DNA from: Stenotrophomonas sp. SAM-B
GTDB taxonomy: Bacteria > Pseudomonadota > Gammaproteobacteria > Xanthomonadales > Xanthomonadaceae
Direction of reading: 5' to 3'
Length of the DNA stretch: 64,000 nucleotides
Assembly (NCBI RefSeq): GCF_013387485.1
Contig: NZ_JABBXB010000001.1
Span: forward strand, 764,001-828,000
In this document: one piece after another, positions 9,321-16,516 of the stretch
How positions within the stretch are numbered: position 1 is the first letter of the stretch
How the letters are laid out: each line of letters begins with the position of its first letter
Translations under genes and position numbers: made by a program
The notes under the pieces: generated by a model
Told to the model about the DNA's origin: nothing
The model's input: the letters and a program-made list of their open reading frames with translations, nothing else
The model's database searches: none

Positions 9321-9773
9321 CTACTTGTCGTCGGCGATGCCGGGGCCGAACTTCAGTTCGGTGCCGTCCTTCAGCGCCATCTTCTCGGCCTGCCCGGCGT
9401 TGAGTTCCAGCACGTAACGGGCCGGCTCGCTGCTGGGGTAGGGCGGGCAACGATCGCCCGCCGAGCACGGCGGCACGTCGCGCTGCTGGCTGACCAGGCG
9501 ACGCTGCGCATCGAAGTACAGGATGTCCAGGGCGATCTTGGTGTTCTTCATCCAGTACGCCTGCAGCTCTTCGCGTTCGTGGATGAACAGCATGCCGTGG
9601 TCGTCCGGCATCTGGTCGCGGAACATCAGGCCGCGGGCGCGGGTGTCATCGTTGGTGGCCAGTTCAACGTGGTAACGGTTGCCGTCCAGTTCCACCCAGT
9701 GACGGGCGTTGGTGCTGGCGCAGCCGGCGAGGGTCAGCAGCAGGAGCAGGGGCAGCAGGCGCAGCAGGGACAT
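9321..9773 (-). CDS. DUF192 family lipoprotein
   Basis: 150-residue protein with a lipoprotein signal (lipobox LAGC) followed by a DUF192 domain: VELATNDDTRARGLMFRD, HGMLFIHE and YWMKNTKIALDILYFD are characteristic. DUF192 proteins are small secreted or periplasmic beta-barrel-like domains of unknown role. ATG 9773 places the signal peptide at the very N-terminus; the frame above it (to 9815) is not a signal. It is followed on the same strand by a SirB1-type gene. Confidence 0.85.
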   Translation of the reverse strand: MSLLRLLPLLLLLTLAGCASTNARHWVELDGNRYHVELATNDDTRARGLMFRDQMPDDHGMLFIHEREELQAYWMKNTKIALDILYFDAQRRLVSQQRDVPPCSAGDRCPPYPSSEPARYVLELNAGQAEKMALKDGTELKFGPGIADDK

Positions 9774-9819
9774 GGGAGTGCCTCGTTGGGGCGGCCGTCG
9801 CGGGGCGACGGCCAAGGGA

Positions 9820-10467
9820 TCAGATCACGATCGGCGGCTCACCGCCCACGATCACCACATCGGCCGGACGGCGTGCGAACAGGCCCACGCTCACCACGCC
9901 CGGCAGCTGGTTGAGCTCGCGCTCCAGCTTCACCGGATCGGTGATTTCCAGGTGGTGGATGTCCAGGATCACATTGCCGTTGTCGGTGACCACGCCCTCA
10001 CGCCACGCCGGCTGGCCGCCGGTCATGTCCATGATGCGGCGGGCGACCAGGCTGCGCGCCATCGGGATCACTTCCACCGGCAGCGGGAATTTGCCCAGCA
10101 CCTTCACCTGCTTGCTCGGGTCGATGATGCACACGAAGCGCTCGCTGGCCTCGGCGATGATCTTCTCGCGGGTCAGCGCGGCGCCGCCGCCCTTGATCAG
10201 GTTCTTGTTGCCGTCGCACTCGTCGGCGCCATCCACGTACAGCGACAGGGTGCCGGTGTGGTTGAGCTCGAACACCTCGATGCCGTGCTGCTTCAGGCGT
10301 GCGGTGCTCTGGTCCGAGCTGGACACGGTGCCCTTGATGCGGTGCTGGATCTTGGCCAGGGCGTCGATGAAGTAGGCGACGGTGGAGCCGGTACCGACCC
10401 CGACGATCATGCCGTCTTCGACGTATTCAATGGCTTTTTCAGCGGCCAGGCGCTTGGCTTCGGACAT
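9820..10467 (-). CDS. rpiA: Ribose-5-phosphate isomerase A
   Basis: Interconverts ribose-5-phosphate and ribulose-5-phosphate in the non-oxidative pentose phosphate pathway. 215 residues. Motifs: [40 protein letters not shown] with the catalytic acidic residues, and ALTREKI. ATG 10467 ([12 protein letters not shown]) follows a good purine-rich stretch. Transketolase, which uses its product, lies elsewhere in this window at 51-53 kb. Confidence 0.94.
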   Translation of the reverse strand: MSEAKRLAAEKAIEYVEDGMIVGVGTGSTVAYFIDALAKIQHRIKGTVSSSDQSTARLKQHGIEVFELNHTGTLSLYVDGADECDGNKNLIKGGGAALTREKIIAEASERFVCIIDPSKQVKVLGKFPLPVEVIPMARSLVARRIMDMTGGQPAWREGVVTDNGNVILDIHHLEITDPVKLERELNQLPGVVSVGLFARRPADVVIVGGEPPIVI

Positions 10468-10494
10468 GGCGGGCAACTCTTGGAGGAAAGGGGG

Positions 10495-10971
<477 letters not shown>

Positions 10972-10984
10972 GCGGAGTCTTTGA

Positions 10985-11584
10985 TTACTGTAGGTGCCGA
11001 CCATCGGTCGGTACGCAGACAAGGGTGGAGACGTCGGTGCAGATCGCATCCACCGCGACGTCCCACGGTTGTACCGGCAGGCCATCGACCTGCTGGACCG
11101 AGAAGCCGACCCCGACCAGCCACGGCGGCGCCGGGCGCTGGTGGCGGAATGCGAAGCTGCGATCATACCAGCCGCCTCCCATGCCCAGCCGGCGGCCCTG
11201 TGCGTCGAAACCGACCAGCGGCGCCACGACCAAGGCCATCTGTTCCGGCGCGAGCGTGTCCTCCAGCGCAACCTCGGGTTCGGGGATGCCGAAGCGGTTG
11301 GCGGTCAGCGCCTGGCCTGGGCGCCACGGCGCGAAGCGCAGCGTCTTCTCATGCAGCACCGGCAGGCAGTAGGTGAGCCCGGCGGGCAACTGCATCTGCC
11401 AGCGGTGCAGCGCGATCTCGCCATCCATCGCCCAGTAGCCGGCGACGTGGCCCTGGGTGGGCGCGAAAGGAAGGGAAAGCAGACCATCAGCCAAGTGTTC
11501 GGCGGCGGCCAGGCGCACGGCGGCGGGGAGATCACGGCGGCGTTGGCGCAGCTGCTGGCGCAGTGCGGAGCGCGGGTCGGTCAT
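10985..11584 (-). CDS. fthC: 5-formyltetrahydrofolate cyclo-ligase
   Basis: ATP-dependent conversion of 5-formyl-THF to 5,10-methenyl-THF (YgfA/FAU1 family). 199 residues from ATG 11584. The key motif GMGGGWYDRS (substrate/ATP site) and a basic N-terminal helix (RQQLRQRRRDL) are present. It sits directly downstream of the 6S RNA gene, as ygfA follows ssrS in E. coli, so readthrough from the RNA gene may transcribe it. Oddity: the last eight residues (PTDGRHLQ) are encoded by a SMAG repeat at 10990-11014. Confidence 0.92.
   Translation of the reverse strand: MTDPRSALRQQLRQRRRDLPAAVRLAAAEHLADGLLSLPFAPTQGHVAGYWAMDGEIALHRWQMQLPAGLTYCLPVLHEKTLRFAPWRPGQALTANRFGIPEPEVALEDTLAPEQMALVVAPLVGFDAQGRRLGMGGGWYDRSFAFRHQRPAPPWLVGVGFSVQQVDGLPVQPWDVAVDAICTDVSTLVCVPTDGRHLQ
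10990..11014. repeat. SMAG/REP palindrome inside the 3' end of fthC
   Basis: GTAGGTGCCGACC-ATC-GGTCGGTAC has the same core type as the element at 4921. It is translated as the FthC C-terminus; the TAA stop lies just outside it. Confidence 0.75.
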
Positions 11585-11615
11585 GCCTGGGTCCGGAGCG
11601 TGCGGGGGAAGCGGA

Positions 11616-11653
11616 TAAAACAAGAGCGACGTCCCAAGGGAACGCCGCTCTTG
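11616..11653 (-). terminator. ssrS: Terminator hairpin downstream of 6S RNA
   Basis: On the minus strand, arms CAAGAGCG and CGCTCTTG with paired inner bases flank a TT loop and run into TTTTAT. It separates 6S RNA from fthC and probably leaks into fthC. Confidence 0.75.
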
Positions 11654-11662
11654 CTGGAATAT

Positions 11663-11851
11663 TGCATTCTCCGCCGTGACGATGCATGCGAAACGACCTT
11701 GAACCCGGGGTTCAAGTGGGTACGCTGGGGTTCCATTGGGCTTCCCGCTACAAGGCGGACTTGCACTCCCGGCGCCGTCGCGCACCCGTGGTCGTAATTA
11801 AGGGACAAGGCGAATGTTTGCACACGCCGTCGTTCACAGCAGAGAACGCGA
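11663..11851 (-). ncRNA. ssrS: 6S RNA
   Basis: Regulatory RNA that mimics an open promoter and binds sigma70 RNA polymerase. About 188 nt. The conserved hairpin CTTGAACCCCGGGTTCAAGG (complement of 11697-11716) matches the CUUGAACCAAGGGUUCAAGG hairpin near the 3' end of E. coli 6S RNA. The terminal stem pairs GCGTTCTCTGCTGTGA (11849-11834) with TCACGGCGGAGAATGC (11679-11664), 16 pairs of which three are G-U. A TATAAT lies immediately upstream. Position between zapA and fthC is the classic 6S locus. Exact ends are inferred from the stem and promoter. Confidence 0.92.
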
Positions 11852-11856
11852 CGAGG

Positions 11857-11862
11857 ATTATA
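11857..11862 (-). promoter_or_regulatory. Promoter -10 of 6S RNA
   Basis: Perfect TATAAT on the minus strand about 7 bp upstream of the predicted 6S RNA 5' end. The -35 is weak (CTGGTC at 17 bp). Confidence 0.75.
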
Positions 11863-11978
11863 GCCCTCTTGTGCGATTCGACCAGTCCGTTCGTCGGTCG
11901 GATTGCACGTCAATTCAGATCGATGAAGGCCATGCGATGTACTTGTGCAATCGGCCATCGCGTGGAACCCGTCGTGGA

Positions 11979-12278
11979 TCACCCTGCGCCGTCGAAGGCG
12001 CGATCCAGACGGCGGTTCAGATCGCCCAGGGTCTGCTGCAGCGCGATCGCCTGGCGGGCGTGCTCATCGCGCAGCTGCTGAAGTTCGTGGGCCAGGTTCA
12101 GCGCGGCCAGTACCGCGACCCGGTCGACCGCGGCCATCCGGTTGCTGCCGCGGATCTCGCGCATCTTGGCGTCCAGCAGCCGGGCGGCGGCGGTCAGGCT
12201 CTCGCGTTCCTCCGCGCCCACGCCCACCGTGTATTCACGATCCAGGATGCGGACACTGACCGGTTCGGTCTGGCTCAT
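11979..12278 (-). CDS. zapA: Cell division protein ZapA
   Basis: Z-ring associated protein that crosslinks FtsZ filaments. 99 residues with the ZapA N-terminal globular part (VSVRILDREYTVGVG, LLDAKMREIRGS) and a C-terminal coiled coil (LNLAHELQQLRDEHARQA). Start ATG 12278 overlaps the stop of the upstream coiled-coil gene by ATGA. The longer frame upstream is discarded. Located just upstream of 6S RNA, as in E. coli. Confidence 0.93.
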   Translation of the reverse strand: MSQTEPVSVRILDREYTVGVGAEERESLTAAARLLDAKMREIRGSNRMAAVDRVAVLAALNLAHELQQLRDEHARQAIALQQTLGDLNRRLDRAFDGAG

Positions 12279-12514
12279 GTGTGCTGCTCCAGGGATTTGA
12301 GGCGGGTGATCATCGCTTCGACCCGGGAGCGGGCCTGTTCGTTCTTGGCCAGCAGCTGGGAGCGTTCGGCGACCAGCTGTTCCTGCTGGTGGCGCAGGCT
12401 GCGGTTCTCGTCGGCCAGGCGCTGGTTGCGCTCCAGCAACGCCTCCACCCGGGCGGCGAAGGCCTGCAGTTGGGCGATGGCATCGGCGGGTTCCATGTCC
12501 GGCACGATAGGCAA
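12275..12514 (-). CDS. TIGR02449-type ZapB-like coiled-coil protein
   Basis: 79 residues, or 73 from the internal ATG at 12496 (MEPADAIAQL). Almost the whole protein is a heptad coiled coil (ALLERNQRLADENRSL, LVAERSQLLAKNEQAR). It resembles the small TIGR02449 family and E. coli ZapB in size and form. The 4-bp overlap with zapA suggests that it works with ZapA at the Z-ring; that is inference from context. Confidence 0.8.
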   Translation of the reverse strand: MPIVPDMEPADAIAQLQAFAARVEALLERNQRLADENRSLRHQQEQLVAERSQLLAKNEQARSRVEAMITRLKSLEQHT

Positions 12515-12661
12515 GGGCGGATGGGGCGGTCAAGCGAATATTGACGGGGCCTGCGGGCGGTTGGCCCCTGGGCACCGGGGCGGGGCCCGGTGCCGGCCAC
12601 CGCAACCCGGTGGACACGGGTGGATTGCTACACTGTGGCGCTCACAAACCGTAGCCCCAAG

Positions 12662-13210
12662 ATGACCGAACTCCCGAGTGTCGACGACGTAAACCAGGCC
12701 AGCCAGGCCCTGGGCCTGGGCGCCAGCGCCGCTGAACTGCACGGCGGCCTGTGCGGCTGGCTGTCCGCCGGCGGTGCGCCGGTGCGTGAATGGCCGGCCC
12801 GCGTGCTGGCCGATGACAACCTGCCGACCCCGGCCGAAGGCGACGCGCTGTCGCGGCTGCTCGATGCCAGCGTGGCGCAGCTGGAAGACCGTGACTTCGC
12901 GTTCGAGCTGCTGCTGAGCGATGCCAGCGACACCGCTCAGCAGGCCGATGCGCTGTTCACCTGGGCGCGCGCGTTCCTCGGGGGCTTCGGGCTCGGCTCG
13001 GGCCAGAACCGCCCGGCGCTGTCCGAAGAGGGCGACGAGGCCCTGACCGATCTGGCCAAGCTGGCCCAGGCCTCCAGCGAAGACTTCGAAAGCGGCAACG
13101 ACGATGACGAAGACGCACTGGCCGAGATCGAGGAGTTCATCCGCGTGGCGGTGCTGCTGCTGCACGGTGACTGCGTCATGGCCGCGCGCCATCGGCAGCG
13201 CCTGAACTGA
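12662..13210 (+). CDS. ygfB: UPF0149 family protein YgfB
   Basis: 182-residue UPF0149/YgfB protein. Family features: AELHGGLCGWLSAGG, FAFELLLSDAS, WARAFLGGFGLG and an acidic C-terminal region (ESGNDDDEDALAEIEEF). In Pseudomonas YgfB affects beta-lactam resistance by dampening ampDh3 expression (family knowledge). ATG 12662 (MTELPSVDDV) is used. A possible extended -10 (TGCTACACT, ending 12634) lies upstream. It is followed after 1 bp by pepP. Confidence 0.88.
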   Translation: MTELPSVDDVNQASQALGLGASAAELHGGLCGWLSAGGAPVREWPARVLADDNLPTPAEGDALSRLLDASVAQLEDRDFAFELLLSDASDTAQQADALFTWARAFLGGFGLGSGQNRPALSEEGDEALTDLAKLAQASSEDFESGNDDDEDALAEIEEFIRVAVLLLHGDCVMAARHRQRLN

Positions 13211-13211
13211 G

Positions 13212-14543
13212 ATGGATATCCGGCAGCTGACCGGCATCTCCGCCGCCGAATACACGCGTCGTCGCCAGCAATTGATGGAAATGGCCGGCGATGACGCGAT
13301 CCTGGTGCTGCCGGCCGCGTCCGAGCGGGTGCGCAGCCTGGATACGCATTATCCGTTCCGCCAGGACTCGGACTTCTGGTACCTCAGTGGCTTCCCGGAA
13401 CCGGAGGCCGTGCTGGTCCTGATTCCGGGCCGCCGCCATGGCGAGGTGATCCTGTTCTGCCGCGAGCGCGACGCCGACCGCGAAGCTTGGGATGGCGCGC
13501 GCGCCGGCCAGGAAGGTGCGGTGTCGCAGTACGGCATGGACGACGCCTACCCGATCGACGACCTCGACGACATCCTGCCCGGTCTGCTGGAAGGGCGCTC
13601 GCGGGTGTACTACCACTTCGGTCGCGATGCCGAGTTCGATCTCAAGCTGATCGGCTGGGTCAACCGGGTGCGCTCGCAGGTGCGCCATGGTGCGCAGCCG
13701 CCGCATGAATTCCTGGAGCTGGGCCACCTGCTGCACGAGCAGCGGCTGTTCAAATCGACCGCGGAAATCGCGGTGATGCAGCGCGCCGCCGACATCAGCG
13801 TGCAGGCCCACCGTGCCGCGATGCACGTGGCGCGGCCGGGCATCCACGAGTACGAACTGCAGGCCGACCTGGAGCGTGTGTTCCGTGCCAATGATGCGTG
13901 CGCGGCCTACAGCAGCATCGTCGGTGCCGGTGCCAACGGCTGCATCCTGCACTACCGCGACAACAACGCGCGCTCGCACGATGGCGATCTGGTCCTGATC
14001 GATGCCGGTGCCGAGTACCGCGGCTACGCCAGTGATATCACCCGTACCTTCCCGGTCAACGGCCGCTTCACCGCCGAGCAACGCGCGCTGCATGACCTGG
14101 TCGGTGCGGCGCAGGCGGCGGCGCTGGCCCAGGCCCGCCCGGGCAATGCCTATGAAGCCGGCCACCTGGCTGCGGTGGAGACCCTGACCGAGGGCCTGCT
14201 GCGGCTGGGCCTGCTCAAGGGCACGCTGGAAGAGAACATCGCCGAAGCGCATTACCAGCGGTTCTACCGGCACAAGACCGGGCACTGGCTCGGCCTGGAC
14301 GTGCACGACGTCGGCGATTACCGGCTGGCCGGCGATTCGCGGATGCTGGAGCCGGGCATGGTGTTCACGATCGAGCCGGGCCTCTATGTCTCACCGGACG
14401 ACCGCAGCGTGGAAGCGCGCTGGCGTGGCATCGGCATCCGCACCGAAGACGACGTGCTGATCACCGAGGACGGCCATCAGGTGCTGACCGCTGCGTTGGC
14501 ACGCAGTGCCGATGAGATCGAAGAAGAAATGGCGAAGCGCTGA
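13212..14543 (+). CDS. pepP: Xaa-Pro aminopeptidase (M24)
   Basis: Removes N-terminal residues preceding proline. 443 residues: aminopeptidase-P N-terminal domain (YPFRQDSDFWYLSGFPEPEA), then the pita-bread M24 metal site: two Asp in LIDAGAEYRGYASDITRTF, His in HKTGHWLGLDVHDVGD, and Glu in TIEPGLY and RTEDDVLI. The TGA of ygfB and the ATG here are nearly touching, so they form one operon. A SMAG cluster follows the gene. Confidence 0.94.
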   Translation: MDIRQLTGISAAEYTRRRQQLMEMAGDDAILVLPAASERVRSLDTHYPFRQDSDFWYLSGFPEPEAVLVLIPGRRHGEVILFCRERDADREAWDGARAGQEGAVSQYGMDDAYPIDDLDDILPGLLEGRSRVYYHFGRDAEFDLKLIGWVNRVRSQVRHGAQPPHEFLELGHLLHEQRLFKSTAEIAVMQRAADISVQAHRAAMHVARPGIHEYELQADLERVFRANDACAAYSSIVGAGANGCILHYRDNNARSHDGDLVLIDAGAEYRGYASDITRTFPVNGRFTAEQRALHDLVGAAQAAALAQARPGNAYEAGHLAAVETLTEGLLRLGLLKGTLEENIAEAHYQRFYRHKTGHWLGLDVHDVGDYRLAGDSRMLEPGMVFTIEPGLYVSPDDRSVEARWRGIGIRTEDDVLITEDGHQVLTAALARSADEIEEEMAKR

Positions 14544-14554
14544 TCCGCTTCACG

Positions 14555-14579
14555 GTAGAGCCACCCCATGGGTGGCTGC
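14555..14579. repeat. SMAG/REP palindrome (CCACCCCATGGGTGG core)
   Basis: GTAGAGCCACCCC-ATG-GGTGGCTGC, 12 bp after the pepP stop. The right arm is imperfect at its end. Confidence 0.8.
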
Positions 14580-14623
14580 GGGGTGCGTGACGAAGGCACC
14601 GGTGGCCGTGCGGCGCATCACAC

Positions 14624-14699
14624 CGGTAGTGCCGGCCGCTGGCCGGCTCCTCATGGAATCCAGGCATCGTGAGGAGCCGGCCAGCGGCCGGCACTACCG
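14624..14699. repeat. Paired SMAG elements forming a 30-bp perfect inverted repeat
   Basis: Two GTAG elements with the GCCGGCCGCTGGCCGGC core face each other at 14624-14653 and 14670-14699, with a 16-bp loop. The arms are perfectly complementary over 30 bp, so the pair could form one very long hairpin between pepP and the convergent M24 gene. A degenerate third copy follows near 14719-14748. Confidence 0.85.
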
Positions 14700-14754
14700 C
14701 GATGTCGGGATTGTCGGGGTGGTGCCGACCGTGGGCCGGCACCCGCATTCCCCC

Positions 14755-16083
14755 TCAGCTGGCCGCCGCGAACACCGGCCGGGTCAGGTTGTCGGCATCG
14801 CCTTCGGTGCACAGCACTTCATCCTCGATGCGCACGCCGCCATACGGACGGAAGAAGTCCACGCGGTCCCAGTTGATGCTGGCGCCGTTGCCGGCCTGCT
14901 TCACTTCGTCCAGCAGCATGTCGATGAAGTACACGCCCGGCTCGATGGTGACCACCATGCCCGGCTCCAGTGCGCGGGTCATGCGCAGGTACGGGTGGCC
15001 CTGCGGACGCTCGATGCGGCCACCGCGGTCACTGGCGGCAAAGCCGGCCACGTCGTGCACCTGCAGCCCGATCAGATGGCCGAGGCCATGCGGGAAGAAC
15101 GCCGCGCTCACGCCGGTGGCCAGCGCGGCTTCCGGCGAGACGGTGAGCACACCGAAGTCCTTGAGGATGCCCATCAGCGACAGGTGCGCGTCGATGTGCA
15201 GTTGCTTGTAGTCCACCCCGGCGCGCACGCCGGCACCCATCTGCTGCTGCGCCGCGTCGACCGCGTCGATCAGCGCCTGGAATTCGTCATGGCCGCTGGC
15301 GGCATAGGTGCGGGTGATGTCGCTGGCATAGCCATGGGCACTGGCGCCGGCGTCGATCAGGAAACTGCGCAGCGGGGTCGGCGCGCTTCGGCCCAGGTCG
15401 GTGTAGTGCAGCACGGCGGCATGTTCGTTGAGGCCGATGATGTTGCCGTACGGCAGTTCATTGGCGTCCTGGCCGACCGCGCGGCAATACGCCATGTGGA
15501 TCTCGAATTCACTGGCACCGGCGCGGAACGCGGCTTCGGCAGCGCGGTGGCCGCGCACGCCCAGCCGCTGCGCTTCGCGCATCAAGGCGATTTCATACGG
15601 GGTCTTGTAGCCGCGCTGCCAGTCCAGGTAGTCGATGACCGGTGCCGGATTGTTCGGCACGAACGCGCCCAGCGCGCTCTGCGGCTCGCCGAGAATGGCG
15701 CAGCGGGTGGGATCCTTGGGCAGCAGTGCCAGCGCAGCGTCCGGTGTGCGGATGATCTCGATGTCGACATGCTCGACCCACCAGCCGTTCGGCGCATCCG
15801 GCACCACGTGCCAGTAATCGAAGGGCTGGTAGAAGATCAGCGTGGGCCGCTGGCCCGGCGTGTAAACCAGCCAGCTGTTGGGCAGCTTGGTCAGCGGCAG
15901 CCAGGCCTTGAAGTTCGGGTTGACCGCATACGGGTAATCGCGATCATCGAATGCCTGGTAATGCTGGGTGCCGCTGGGAATCACCAGATGATCGAAGCCG
16001 CCACGGGCCAGTGCTTCGTCGGCGCGCTGGCGCATCACGCTGGCATGGTGGGAATACAGGGCGCCGAGGTCTGGATGGTTCAT
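14755..16083 (-). CDS. pepQ: M24 family Xaa-Pro dipeptidase-type peptidase
   Basis: 442 residues. C-terminal pita-bread M24 fold with the metal ligands in LIDAGASAHGYASDITRTY (two Asp), HGLGHLIGLQVHD (His), TIEPGVYF (Glu) and RIEDEVLC (Glu). The N-terminal domain (YSHHASVMRQRADEAL, LVIPSGTQHYQAFDD, FNPNFKAW-like) is of the prolidase PepQ type. It probably cleaves Xaa-Pro dipeptides in the cytoplasm. Convergent with pepP, so the two related peptidases face each other across the SMAG cluster. PepQ is the best name; an Xaa-Pro aminopeptidase role is possible. Confidence 0.88.
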   Translation of the reverse strand: MNHPDLGALYSHHASVMRQRADEALARGGFDHLVIPSGTQHYQAFDDRDYPYAVNPNFKAWLPLTKLPNSWLVYTPGQRPTLIFYQPFDYWHVVPDAPNGWWVEHVDIEIIRTPDAALALLPKDPTRCAILGEPQSALGAFVPNNPAPVIDYLDWQRGYKTPYEIALMREAQRLGVRGHRAAEAAFRAGASEFEIHMAYCRAVGQDANELPYGNIIGLNEHAAVLHYTDLGRSAPTPLRSFLIDAGASAHGYASDITRTYAASGHDEFQALIDAVDAAQQQMGAGVRAGVDYKQLHIDAHLSLMGILKDFGVLTVSPEAALATGVSAAFFPHGLGHLIGLQVHDVAGFAASDRGGRIERPQGHPYLRMTRALEPGMVVTIEPGVYFIDMLLDEVKQAGNGASINWDRVDFFRPYGGVRIEDEVLCTEGDADNLTRPVFAAAS

Positions 16084-16165
16084 GGCATGAGGCTCGCTGA
16101 CAGTGCGGAATGCAGCCCTAGATTCTGCCGCAATCGGGCCCTCGGCGCTGTGCCGGAACCGGCGC

Positions 16166-16516
16166 TCAGACTGCCGAAGTTTCCTCGGCGATCCACTGCC
16201 GCAGCTGCTCGCGCGATTCGCGCGCCAGGGTCAGGAAGCGGAAGCCCACCCAAGCCTGGCCGGGTGCATGGGTCTGCTCGCTCCACAGCAGATGCACACC
16301 GACATCGATCAGCAGAGGCTGCCCCTGCGGGCCGGTGATTGTGAACTGCAGCTGGTAGAGCGCGTCGTCCTGCATCGGCACCGACGCCAGCATCAGCATG
16401 CCGGTTTCGGAGACATTGCCCAGCCGACCGATCACGGTCTCGGCCATCCGGTCGGTCACCTGGACCAACTCGGCCACCTGGCGGCGGGGTGCGCGTCGGG
16501 TATCGGGCGAGGTCAT
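16166..16516 (-). CDS. PilZ domain-containing protein
   Basis: 116 residues, essentially one PilZ domain. The N-terminal TRRAPRRQVAELVQV has the basic stretch of c-di-GMP-binding PilZ proteins (RxxxR), and GRLGNVSETGMLMLASV corresponds to the D/NxSxxG motif, with Asn in place of Asp. The C-terminal barrel (WVGFRFL) fits. Overlaps the upstream DUF1631 gene by ATGA, so the two are co-translated and may act together in cyclic-di-GMP signalling. Confidence 0.85.
   Translation of the reverse strand: MTSPDTRRAPRRQVAELVQVTDRMAETVIGRLGNVSETGMLMLASVPMQDDALYQLQFTITGPQGQPLLIDVGVHLLWSEQTHAPGQAWVGFRFLTLARESREQLRQWIAEETSAV

Larger units (their letters stand above)
11585..11978 (-). other. Intergenic stretch between fthC and zapA
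   Basis: This 394-bp gap has no protein gene. It holds the 6S RNA, its promoter and its terminator. About 110 bp remain between the 6S -10 and the zapA stop, in which I see no further structure. Confidence 0.8.
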
